From assembly GCF_017873815.1 (NCBI RefSeq), contig NZ_JAGGKQ010000001.1, forward strand, positions 124,001 to 188,000: 64,000 nt of DNA, written 5' to 3'. The DNA is from Halorubrum alkaliphilum. GTDB lineage: Archaea > Halobacteriota > Halobacteria > Halobacteriales > Haloferacaceae. Both the position numbers and the translations under genes were made by a program. The notes below the pieces were generated by a model. That model searched no databases, was not told where the DNA came from, and saw only the letters and a program-made list of their open reading frames with translations. Shown in pieces: positions 18,201-24,658 of the stretch (within the stretch, counting starts at the first letter, position 1; each line of letters begins with the position of its first letter).

Positions 18201-18356
18201 TCGATCGGCTCGATACTCTTCGACCAAGTCGCCGACAGCGACGGCGACGTCGTCGTCGCGCCCGGCGCGTCGTGTAGCAGCCAGCTGAAGGAGCGCGAAG
18301 GAGCAAGCGAGGAGCCGCCCCATCCGGTCGAGAAGCTCGCCGCCGCGCTCGGGTGA
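15285..18356 (+). CDS. FAD-linked oxidase/4Fe-4S/CCG fusion, probable D-lactate or glycolate dehydrogenase
   Basis: A 1023-residue fusion. FAD-binding type 4 domain (about 50-230) with PRGGGTSLAGQTV and GGAIGNNTTGAHSLKYG; FAD-oxidase C-terminal domain (about 235-560) with SVSGEHGDGRARTQW; 4Fe-4S motifs CHGCGGCR (about 610) and CVGCKGCAKDCP (about 672); then a CCG domain (about 755-1020) with CHCHQK-type HGHCHQK (about 924) and STCCGMAGSFGYE (about 953). This is the GlcD/Dld-GlpC arrangement: the flavin oxidises a 2-hydroxy acid and Fe-S centres move electrons to the membrane. As in the LutB-type fusion, the first CCG half reads GSGRPPHSKG. The two C-terminal thirds are clearly related, pointing to a shared module. 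Substrate is inferred from the neighbouring lut genes. Confidence 0.88.
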   Translation: MATHSSESIPDPREGSDFDYTGGGTERPDIVDALEQRVAGEVRFDDYSKRLYATDASAYEVTPIGVVFPESTADVAAVHEYCFEEGIPVLPRGGGTSLAGQTVNEAVVLDLTREMDAVIETDTEGKTARAEAGAYIGDLNAAVADAGLKFAPDPAWRDKSAVGGAIGNNTTGAHSLKYGKTDHYIEEAEVVLADGTVTTFGEVAVEDLRESADPESDELLPRIHADVVRILDEEAEAIDDRFPEMKRNVSGYNLDRLLADHRGEYGEEGIVNLARLLAGSEGTLATVTEATLSLVEIPETKAVALLTYDDLLDAMEDVAPILEHDPAAVEVMDDVLLGLAADTTEFADVVATLPEGTDSVLLVEFYAESDAAGRQKVADLVADRVVEATGGALTAADPDPEAATTTDQPRRAVDAMEAHDPDRREQFWKMRKSGLPILLSRTTDEKHIAFIEDCAIPPEHLPEYTREFQEILDDHDTFASFYAHAGPGVLHIRPLINTKDVEGVETMAEIADRVTDAVVRLGGSVSGEHGDGRARTQWNRKLYGDDLWSAFRDLKTAFDPDWLLNPGSVCGDVDMTENLRFDSEYEVDAGFDPAMEWANENGMQGMIELCHGCGGCRGPQETTGGVMCPTYRASEEEIQSTRGRANALRGAISGELPDDPTNDEFVSEVMDLCVGCKGCAKDCPSGVDMAKLKAEVEHAHHEEHGVDLRTRLLGEFERLAPLGSKLAPLSNVPSKVPGMGALLERTLGIASDRDLPTFRSENLIDWFDARGGPAVSRAAADRDVMLFPDVYTTYTNPGAGKAAVRVLEAANCHVRIPDVTGSGRPPHSKGLLDRSRATARETVETLAPDAATGWDVVVVEPSDAVMLQSDYHDLLGGDASDVPDADVEVLAENTYGVMEYVDAFRLDESLGFDAPGETLTYHGHCHQKATKKDHHAVGVLRRAGYGVDPLDSTCCGMAGSFGYEAEHYSMSRSIGSILFDQVADSDGDVVVAPGASCSSQLKEREGASEEPPHPVEKLAAALG

Positions 18357-18376
18357 GCTCCGCGGCGGCGTCAGTA

Positions 18377-19432
18377 TCAGTCGTTCTCGGTTTCGAACCG
18401 GTCGCGGACGCGCTCGCGACGACGGTTCAGGAGCGCCCGTATTCCCTTTCCGGGACCGCCCTCGATCGGCCACCCCTTCGTTCGCCACGCTGGCGGCTCG
18501 GGCGCGAAGGAGGAACACGAGCCGGCACACTCCCTGTTGGTGGGACACCGATCCTTTGCGCTACAGTACGGAACCAGGCCGCGCCCCGCCCGCTGGAGTT
18601 CGAAATACCGGCAGTCCGGACGCATCGTGTCGTGATACGACCGCCAGCCCTTGCCGTACGCCCGCTCGGCTATCTCCAGCCGGCGTGTGACCGTCTCCGG
18701 ATCACGACCGCTTGGCCCGTTCGGCGCGAGGTCGCTCGGGAACCAGTCGACGGTCGCGGCGTCGGCGTCGACGGTCGTAGTGTCGCCGTCGACGGTCGCA
18801 CGCTCGTTACAGGCGGCGAATTCGCGCTCCGTCTCACCGAACCGCGTCGTCAATATTCCGGCCTCGACCGGCAGCGACCGGAGGAGCGCGGGCTCGACCC
18901 TCCCACCGGTCGACTCCGTCGCCAACCACACCTCGTCGGCGAGGGCGATGTCGACGTCGTGGGCGAGTTGGTCGGCGAGCGCGTCCGCAGCCGACCGGTC
19001 GAGGTCGGGTTTGTTCTCTATCGCGACGATTCGCCTCACCCAGTCGGGATACGGTCGGATCCGGCGGATCTCGATGCGGTTTCCCCGTCGTCGCGTCTCG
19101 ATCAGGTCGCGGCCGGCCGCGCGATGGGCCGCCTGCCGGACGTATCGCCACGGGTAGCCCGGATCCGGAAGCGCGTCGCGGTACCACGCCCAGTCGGCGG
19201 GCGCGTGTCGCACGACGTGGAGGAGATCGGAGTCGATCGTCCGGTCGCCGAAGCGTCGACGGGCCGCGAACCCGCCGGGGTCGACCTCGATCACGACGGT
19301 GTCCCAGCGTCGATCCCGCGTTCCGAGCTGTCTGGAGACGATCGCGGGCCGCGGCTCGCCGTCCGGGTGCCACGCTAACTCGGCGTACCGACAGACAAGC
19401 AGCTCGTACCCGAACTCGGCATCGAGGATCAC
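18377..19432 (-). CDS. DUF5787-like haloarchaeal protein, possible PD-(D/E)XK nuclease with Cys cluster
   Basis: A 351-residue protein with a GTG start (MILDAEFGYELLVCR). I place it with moderate confidence in DUF5787. Around 125-165 the run VRRIVAIENKPDLD then DQLAHDVDIALADEVWLAT has the E-x-K core and following helix of PD-(D/E)XK nucleases, with the upstream DTVVIEVDPGG a possible Asp/Glu strand. The C-terminal quarter has several Cys (CRYFELQ, PYCSAKDRC, CAGSC) that could bind zinc or a 4Fe-4S cluster, reminiscent of Cas4/AddB-like nucleases. No activity is known to me. It is convergent with the FAD oxidase gene. Confidence 0.65.
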   Translation of the reverse strand: MILDAEFGYELLVCRYAELAWHPDGEPRPAIVSRQLGTRDRRWDTVVIEVDPGGFAARRRFGDRTIDSDLLHVVRHAPADWAWYRDALPDPGYPWRYVRQAAHRAAGRDLIETRRRGNRIEIRRIRPYPDWVRRIVAIENKPDLDRSAADALADQLAHDVDIALADEVWLATESTGGRVEPALLRSLPVEAGILTTRFGETEREFAACNERATVDGDTTTVDADAATVDWFPSDLAPNGPSGRDPETVTRRLEIAERAYGKGWRSYHDTMRPDCRYFELQRAGRGLVPYCSAKDRCPTNRECAGSCSSFAPEPPAWRTKGWPIEGGPGKGIRALLNRRRERVRDRFETEND

Positions 19433-19486
19433 GGTAGTGGTCGGGTCGGCGTCGATGGCGGCGGGTGGTGACCGCGATACCGCCGC

Positions 19487-19933
19487 TCAGACGTAGTCGC
19501 CGTCGGCCTCCTCCTGTAGCTCGTCGAGGTACTCGTGGGCCTCCTCTAAGATGTCACGGGGGCCGTCCTGCGTGATCGTGTTGATGGCCTGGTCGTAGTC
19601 GCGCCACTGGAGATCGCGGTGTTCCTTCGAGAGCTCGGCGCTGGCCTCGAACGAGCGCGCGATGAACAGGTGGACCGTCTTATGTATCGTGTTTCCGCCG
19701 GCCTCGAACACGTAGTCGTACTCCCGTCGGAAGCCGTCGATCAGCCGGAAATCCTCGATCCCGGCCTCCTCCGATACCTCTCTGATCGCCGTCTGCTGGA
19801 GCTCCTCGTCCCCCTCGATCCCGCCTTTGGGGAACTCCCAGTCCCCCGGCCGGCTCTTCAGGAGCAAGTACTCCCGTTCGCCGCGGGTATCGCGGAAGAG
19901 GATGGCTCCAGCGCTTATCGCTTCGACCGTCAT
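19487..19933 (-). CDS. NUDIX hydrolase, Ap4A-type
   Basis: A 148-residue NUDIX protein. The signature GGIEGDEELQQTAIREVSEE with AGI after it matches GX5EX7REUXEEXGU exactly. The N-terminus VEAISAGAILFRDTRGEREY plus DWEFPKGG resembles bis(5'-nucleosyl)-tetraphosphatases, which clear dinucleoside polyphosphates. I start at the ATG of MTVEAISAG; the long upstream extension of the frame is Arg/Pro-rich and antisense-like. It is divergent from the S10-like gene. Confidence 0.88.
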   Translation of the reverse strand: MTVEAISAGAILFRDTRGEREYLLLKSRPGDWEFPKGGIEGDEELQQTAIREVSEEAGIEDFRLIDGFRREYDYVFEAGGNTIHKTVHLFIARSFEASAELSKEHRDLQWRDYDQAINTITQDGPRDILEEAHEYLDELQEEADGDYV

Positions 19934-20138
19934 TACCCTCGGGTAAGCAACCACCCCTAAAGAGGGTGTCGGACTCCGCGGTTCCTCGCCCGTCTCCGGC
20001 CCTCTCGCCCGATCTGTGGCCTCGCATCGGCCGTCCGGCCCGAGCGTTGGCCCTCCCACGACCGCCGGGTCACCGGACGCACCCGTCGGTAGATGCGTTT
20101 TTAGGCCTCGGGCCATCATCCACGCACGACCCCCAGCC

Positions 20139-20471
20139 ATGACCTTCGTCACGAAACTTTCCTTCGCCTCGGGCGACCGCGACGTGCTCGCCGAGACGGT
20201 CGAGGAGCTCAAGGCCGACCTCGAACGCAAGGGCGCAGAGTGTAAGGGGCCGCACGCCTCACCGGCCGATACCGTCCGCGTTCCCCAGTATAAGCGGCTC
20301 CGTGCCGGCGACGAGTTCTCGCCGTGGAGCTACTCTATTTATAAACGATCGATGGAGATCCACGGCTCCGACGACATCGCTCGCGACGTGGTCGGCCGCG
20401 ACTTCGCCGACTCGATCCACATCGAGGTCGAGGTCGATCGAAAGAAGCCGCTCGGGCATCGTCGGGACTAG
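20139..20471 (+). CDS. uS10-family ribosomal protein S10-like paralogue
   Basis: A 110-residue protein with the S10 fold order: MTFVTKLSFASGDRDVL, KGAECKGPHASPADTVRVPQ, then YSIYKRSMEIHGSDDIAR. The KGPH..P and RRxEIHG-like motifs fit uS10/mL48. It differs from the canonical haloarchaeal S10, which lies in the EF-1-alpha operon, so I regard it as a paralogue with an acidic N-terminus. Role in the ribosome or elsewhere (S10 also acts in transcription with NusB in bacteria) is unknown. It is divergent from the NUDIX gene. Confidence 0.75.
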   Translation: MTFVTKLSFASGDRDVLAETVEELKADLERKGAECKGPHASPADTVRVPQYKRLRAGDEFSPWSYSIYKRSMEIHGSDDIARDVVGRDFADSIHIEVEVDRKKPLGHRRD

Positions 20472-20585
20472 GACCGCCACTCGGCGCGGCCCAGCCGATC
20501 CCGCGACAGATCGAACGGGATGTTCCGTGACGGTCGTCGAGCACTGTAACGAGACTCATCCGGCGAGCGAATGCCTAAGCGCGTC

Positions 20586-21608
20586 TCAGTCCGAGTCGGC
20601 GCCGGGCGAGTCCGCGTCCCGGAGGTGTTCACAGTCGCCGGCGTGTACCCGGACTCGTCCGTCGTCCGTTTCGACGGCGAGCGCGCCGGGCGGTTCGATG
20701 TCCACGGCGGTTCCGATCACCTCGCCGGAGGAGGTCTCGACGCGGACCCGCCGCCCGAGCGTGATCGCGTGCTCGCGCCACGCGGGAAGGATGGCGTCCG
20801 GGTCGGCAGCCAACTCGGCGAACCGTTCGAGCAGTCGCGCGACGAACCGGCGGCGATCGATGTCGGCGGTCGCGGTGCCCTCAGTAGTATTACCCGGACC
20901 GGCGCGTTCGACCCGCAGCGACGTGGCTCCAACGGGTAGCGCGTCCGCGTCGATGTTCGCGTTGATTCCGATCCCGAGGACCAGCCACGAGACGCGGTCA
21001 GCTTCACCCTCCATCTCGGTGAGGATCCCGGCGAGCTTGCGGCCGCCTCGACCACTGACGCTCCCATCAGTCCCGGCATCTCCAGCGTCGCGGACGAGCA
21101 CGTCGTTGGGCCACTTGATCCCCGCATCGACGCCCGCCTCGCGACAGGCGTCGGTCATGGCCACCGCGGCAGCGAGGGTAAAAACCGGAGCCCGTGCGGG
21201 GGCGACATCCGGGCGGATCAGGACCGACACCCAGACGCCGCCGCTCGGGGCGACCCACTCGCGGTCCAGTCGACCGCGACTTCCCGTCTGCTCGTCGGCG
21301 ACGACGACGACGTCGGAGCGACCCTCCTCGGCGAGCGTCCTCGCGCGGTCGTTCGTCGAACCCACGGCGTCGTGATACTCCACGGCGTACGGCGCGTCGA
21401 GGCCGAACTCGATCCCGGCCGCACAGTACGCTGGGTCCTCGGGTGCGACGTACCCGTCGGACGTCGACTCGACGGCGAATCCCTCCTCGCGGAGCGACTC
21501 GACCGCCTTCCAGACCGCCGCCCGGGAGACACCGAGGTCGTCCGCGAGCGCCGGTCCCGACACGGGGCCCGACCCCAGCGCTTCGAGCAGGGCGCGTCGC
21601 GTGTCCAT
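20586..21608 (-). CDS. birA: biotin-protein ligase with HTH domain
   Basis: A 340-residue bifunctional BirA. Residues about 1-55 are a winged HTH (PALADDLGVSRAAVWKAVES). The ligase core (about 75-280) attaches biotin from biotinyl-AMP to a lysine of acyl-CoA carboxylase: STNDRA, the biotin loop QTGSRGRLDREW, and GIKWPNDVLV. The C-terminal SH3-like domain (about 285-330, LGRRVRVETSSGE) is present. The loop differs from the common GRGRxGR at two glycines (Ser and Asp). An insertion rich in Gly/Asp follows WPNDVLV. The HTH suggests it also represses biotin or carboxylase genes. Confidence 0.92.
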   Translation of the reverse strand: MDTRRALLEALGSGPVSGPALADDLGVSRAAVWKAVESLREEGFAVESTSDGYVAPEDPAYCAAGIEFGLDAPYAVEYHDAVGSTNDRARTLAEEGRSDVVVVADEQTGSRGRLDREWVAPSGGVWVSVLIRPDVAPARAPVFTLAAAVAMTDACREAGVDAGIKWPNDVLVRDAGDAGTDGSVSGRGGRKLAGILTEMEGEADRVSWLVLGIGINANIDADALPVGATSLRVERAGPGNTTEGTATADIDRRRFVARLLERFAELAADPDAILPAWREHAITLGRRVRVETSSGEVIGTAVDIEPPGALAVETDDGRVRVHAGDCEHLRDADSPGADSD

Positions 21609-21703
21609 GTCACGAAGGATACGGCGGGAGCCGAAAGTCGTTCCGGCTTCCGCCGTATCCCTTGTGGAGCCACAGCTATGTGGGTCCTCTCATAAGGGGA
21701 CGC

Positions 21704-22261
21704 ATGCGACACGCGGAGGATCCACCGTCCACTACCGGCCCGACGACGGACGATAGCTCGACGGCGGACGACGGCCCGACGGCGGACGACGGCCCGACGG
21801 CGGACGACGACCCGACGGCGGACGATGGCTCGACGACGGACGATGGCTCGACGACGGACGACGACCCGGACGGGACGGCCGACCGCGTTGACGTCGTCGT
21901 CATCGACGGCGACGAGAGCCACACGCTCCGTATCGTCCGAGGTCGATCCCTCCGGAACGCGCTCCTCGACGCCAACCGCTCGCCGTACGCCCCCGCGACG
22001 AAACGGCTCAACTGCGGCGGTCGAGGCCTCTGTGCGACCTGTGGCGTCCGGATCCACGACGGGCCGGCGGCGGACCACTGGCACGACCGACTGGCCGAGC
22101 GGTTCGGGTACCCCCGCCTCTCGTGTCAGGTCGTCGTCGAGGGGCCGATGACGGTGGAACTCGTCGATAAGCACGTGTGGGGCGGACGGGAGCGCGACGG
22201 GGGTGACGAGGGCGCGCGCGATGACGATGGCGACGAAGGTGGTCGACGACAGGAGTTATGA
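21704..22261 (+). CDS. 2Fe-2S ferredoxin-like protein with repeat-built acidic N-terminus
   Basis: A 185-residue protein. Residues about 14-55 are a TxDDxx hexapeptide repeated seven times and encoded by an 18-bp DNA repeat. The 2Fe-2S ferredoxin domain spans about 62-155, with cluster ligands in LNCGGRGLCATCGVRI (Cys near 104, 110, 113) and the fourth Cys in YPRLSCQV. The spacing Cx5CxxC fits ferredoxins of the adrenodoxin/xylene-oxygenase kind. The tail is acidic. It is a soluble electron carrier whose partner is unknown. Start is the ATG of MRHAEDPP; it is divergent from birA. Confidence 0.83.
   Translation: MRHAEDPPSTTGPTTDDSSTADDGPTADDGPTADDDPTADDGSTTDDGSTTDDDPDGTADRVDVVVIDGDESHTLRIVRGRSLRNALLDANRSPYAPATKRLNCGGRGLCATCGVRIHDGPAADHWHDRLAERFGYPRLSCQVVVEGPMTVELVDKHVWGGRERDGGDEGARDDDGDEGGRRQEL
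21743..21868 (+). repeat. seven in-frame copies of an 18-bp tandem repeat
   Basis: Seven adjoining 18-bp units of the form ACGRCGGACGAYRGCYCG, in frame with the ferredoxin gene and coding T(A/T)DD(G/D/S)(P/S). Copies differ at a few positions only, which indicates recent slippage expansion. The copy number probably varies between strains. Confidence 0.9.
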
Positions 22262-22403
22262 CCCATGAGACACCGAGTTTCCGGTGAAACGGCCATCGAA
22301 GCGGTCCGGATCCGTACCCGCAGATCCGTCCGATCGAAGTCCGTCGGCTCCGGCGAGGTTTCGTCGGCACAAGACCCAAGTCCTCACGGGCGGATCCTCG
22401 GGT

Positions 22404-22973
22404 ATGCAACCCTCCAAGGAGCGGGACGCCGACGACGGCGATCCGCTCGATGACCTCGACGACCTCCTCGACGACGACCTCGCGAGCGGCGGCGAGAACT
22501 CGACGTCGGGACCGGAGCCGACGACCAGGTCCTCCAAGGAAGACGAGACCGCGACCGGAACCGGCGGGGGTTCCGGACGCATCGGCGTAGACGGTCGCTG
22601 GTTCTCCCTGAAATCGTTCGCCCTCGTCGTCCTCGTTATCGGCCTCGGCGTCGTCCTCGGCGGTGCCATCCCGCTGATCGGGGGAACGATCGGCCCGGCG
22701 CTCGGCGTGCTCCTCGGAGCGTTCCTCGTCGGCCTCGTGTTCTCCGCGCGGAAATACGTCGAGGCGGGGATAGCCGGTGCGGCCGCGGGTGCCGGAACCG
22801 CCGTGACCAGCGTTCTCGGGGTCGGTTTCCTCCCGATCGGGCTCGACTATCTCTCCGAGTGGGGGCTCCCGCTGCTCGCGGTCGGCGGCGGACTGGGGGT
22901 CCTCCTCGCGCTCGTCGGCCACTACTTCGGACGCGACCTCCGCGCGGGCGTCACGAGCGACGTACCGGAGTGA
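22404..22973 (+). CDS. membrane protein with acidic disordered N-terminus
   Basis: A 189-residue protein. The first 65 residues are Asp/Glu/Gly/Ser-rich and disordered, with a run of DDLDDLLDDDL. Four hydrophobic segments follow (about 71-90, 93-115, 120-145, 152-172) with many Gly, reminiscent of DUF456-type membrane proteins; I am not sure of the family. The ATG of MQPSKERDADDGD is chosen because upstream codons are Arg-rich. It is convergent with the DMT transporter gene. Confidence 0.65.
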   Translation: MQPSKERDADDGDPLDDLDDLLDDDLASGGENSTSGPEPTTRSSKEDETATGTGGGSGRIGVDGRWFSLKSFALVVLVIGLGVVLGGAIPLIGGTIGPALGVLLGAFLVGLVFSARKYVEAGIAGAAAGAGTAVTSVLGVGFLPIGLDYLSEWGLPLLAVGGGLGVLLALVGHYFGRDLRAGVTSDVPE

Positions 22974-23007
22974 CACGCCGATCACCAGAGAGACCACCGC
23001 CACGCTC

Positions 23008-23970
23008 TCATCGTATGACTCCGGTTCGTGCCGAGACGTACGCGGCGATCTCTCGACGTTCGAGCGCCGCGAACCCCGCGAGTATCGCGAGGAATCCGAG
23101 GATCGCCTCCGCCTCGATCACGTGACCAAGCAGGACCCAACTCCCGACGGCGGCGACGATCGGCTCTGCGTAGCCGACGAGGTGGAGTTGGGTGGGTCCC
23201 ACCGCATCGAGCAGGGCGAAATAAACGAGGAAGGCGATCACTCCCGAGAACACGGTGAGGTACGCCAGCGAGAGGATCGCGGTCCGGTTCCAGACGATCG
23301 CGGCGGGCGACTCCGAGAGGACGGCTGCACCACCGAACAGCAGTCCCGCACCAAGGACCATCGCCCACCCCTGTAACGCGGCGATCGGAAGGTCCGTCCG
23401 GAGCGGACGCAGGAGGACGGCACCGATCGAGAACGCGATCGCGGAGAGGAACACGAGCCCGATTCCGATCAGCTCCGGCGAGAGTGTCCCGTCGGCGTTG
23501 CTTGTGAAGGTACTGACTCCGGCCGGATCGGCGATGATGACGACGCCGAGCAGTCCGAGCGCGAACCCGGCGATCTCGACCGAACCGAGTCGCGCCTCGG
23601 AGAGGGTCACGGCGGCGAACACGGCGGTCAACACCGGGGAGAGGCTGACGATGACGGCGGCGACCGCACCGGAAATATACAGCTCTCCGACGTACAACAG
23701 CCCGTGGTACGCCGCGATGACGAACGCGCCGGCGACCGCGATACCGAGCCACTCATCGCGACCACTGGGGAGCCACCTGTCCGAGACGACCGCTGCGTAC
23801 GCCAGCACGACGACGCCGGCAATGGCGTAGCGAATGCCGGCGAACAACAGCGGCGGAACGTACGCGAGCCCGGCTTCGATGGCGACGAACGAGGTACCCC
23901 ACAGCGTCGCAAGCAGAACGAACGCGGCGGCGAGCCCGGTCGAAGACGAAAGCAGGTTTCGTGGGTACAT
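23008..23970 (-). CDS. EamA/DMT-family transporter
   Basis: A 320-residue integral membrane protein with ten predicted helices made of two EamA repeats (about 12-145 and 165-310). Marks include LATLWGTSFVAIEAGL in helix 1 and the repeat pattern ending each EamA half (GFALGLLGVVIIADP, LGFLAILAGFAAL). Members export amino acids, nucleobases or other metabolites. The gene is divergent from an Lrp/AsnC-type regulator across 183 AT-rich bases, a common pairing for amino-acid exporters, so export of an amino acid under that regulator is a reasonable guess. TTTAAATATA (about 23993-24003, minus strand) is a likely TATA box. Confidence 0.88.
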   Translation of the reverse strand: MYPRNLLSSSTGLAAAFVLLATLWGTSFVAIEAGLAYVPPLLFAGIRYAIAGVVVLAYAAVVSDRWLPSGRDEWLGIAVAGAFVIAAYHGLLYVGELYISGAVAAVIVSLSPVLTAVFAAVTLSEARLGSVEIAGFALGLLGVVIIADPAGVSTFTSNADGTLSPELIGIGLVFLSAIAFSIGAVLLRPLRTDLPIAALQGWAMVLGAGLLFGGAAVLSESPAAIVWNRTAILSLAYLTVFSGVIAFLVYFALLDAVGPTQLHLVGYAEPIVAAVGSWVLLGHVIEAEAILGFLAILAGFAALERREIAAYVSARTGVIR

Positions 23971-24118
23971 TCGATACCGAACCGAAATGTGCGGCTATAT
24001 TTAAACATGAGTTCTACTATCTCAGCGATCTTGCGTGAAAATTTATATCGTTGAATTACATCCGATCTCTCGGCAATCTATCAGGGCATAGTTGGAGATA
24101 TTCGTCAGTATGTCCGTC

Positions 24119-24128
24119 AAAATATATA
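24119..24128 (+). promoter_or_regulatory. TATA box of the Lrp-type regulator gene
   Basis: AAAATATATA is centred 30 bases before the ATG at 24154, standard archaeal spacing for a leaderless transcript, inside the AT-rich gap shared with the DMT transporter. Confidence 0.6.
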
Positions 24129-24153
24129 CCCATCCGTCACGTGAATCGCAGGT

Positions 24154-24636
24154 ATGGACGAACGCGACGTACGACTGCTGAAGGCGATCGCCGATCTCGG
24201 TACCGGGAGTCCGGAACGGCTCCATGACGAGACTGGGATCCCCGTGTCGACGATCCACTATCGCCTGAACAACCTCCGGGATGCCGGCGTGATAGAGAAC
24301 GACGTATACGACTTCGACCACGAAACGCTCGGGCTCGGCGTGACGATCATCGTCGAGGTGTTAGCCGACTACGACGGTCCCTACGAGGAGTTCGCGGACG
24401 AACTGCTGACCGTCGAGGGCGTCACGGAGGCGTACTTCACGATGGGCGAGACCGACTTCGTCGTCATCGCCCGGCTCTCCTCGTCGGACACGGTCGAACG
24501 GCTCATCAGTGACTTCGAGTCGATCCCGGAAGTCGAACGGACGAACTCCACGTTCACCATCGCAACCCTTCGGGACGAGCCCCGTGCGCCCGCGACGTAC
24601 GACTTGGAAACGCTGATAGAGGAGCTAACCGACTGA
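24154..24636 (+). CDS. Lrp/AsnC-family transcriptional regulator
   Basis: A 160-residue regulator. HTH at about 5-50 (LLKAIADLGTGSPERLHDET, then GIPVSTIHYRLNNLRDAGVI), linker, and a RAM/AsnC ligand-binding domain (about 62-140) with GVTIIVEVLADY, VEGVTEAYFTMGETDFVVIA and the final IATLRDEP. These proteins form octamers that sense amino acids. Its position facing the DMT transporter suggests it controls that gene and itself. Confidence 0.9.
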   Translation: MDERDVRLLKAIADLGTGSPERLHDETGIPVSTIHYRLNNLRDAGVIENDVYDFDHETLGLGVTIIVEVLADYDGPYEEFADELLTVEGVTEAYFTMGETDFVVIARLSSSDTVERLISDFESIPEVERTNSTFTIATLRDEPRAPATYDLETLIEELTD

Positions 24637-24658
24637 CTCCGCCCGGAGCGGTGATCGG

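Noticed and set aside
20586..21608. Inactive BirA because of two Gly changes in the biotin loop
   Set aside because: The three Arg positions and WPND remain, and similar loop variation occurs in active ligases, so loss of function is not supported.
21743..21868. Regular repeats as a CRISPR array
   Set aside because: Units are 18 bp and directly adjoining without spacers, and they keep the reading frame of the ferredoxin gene.
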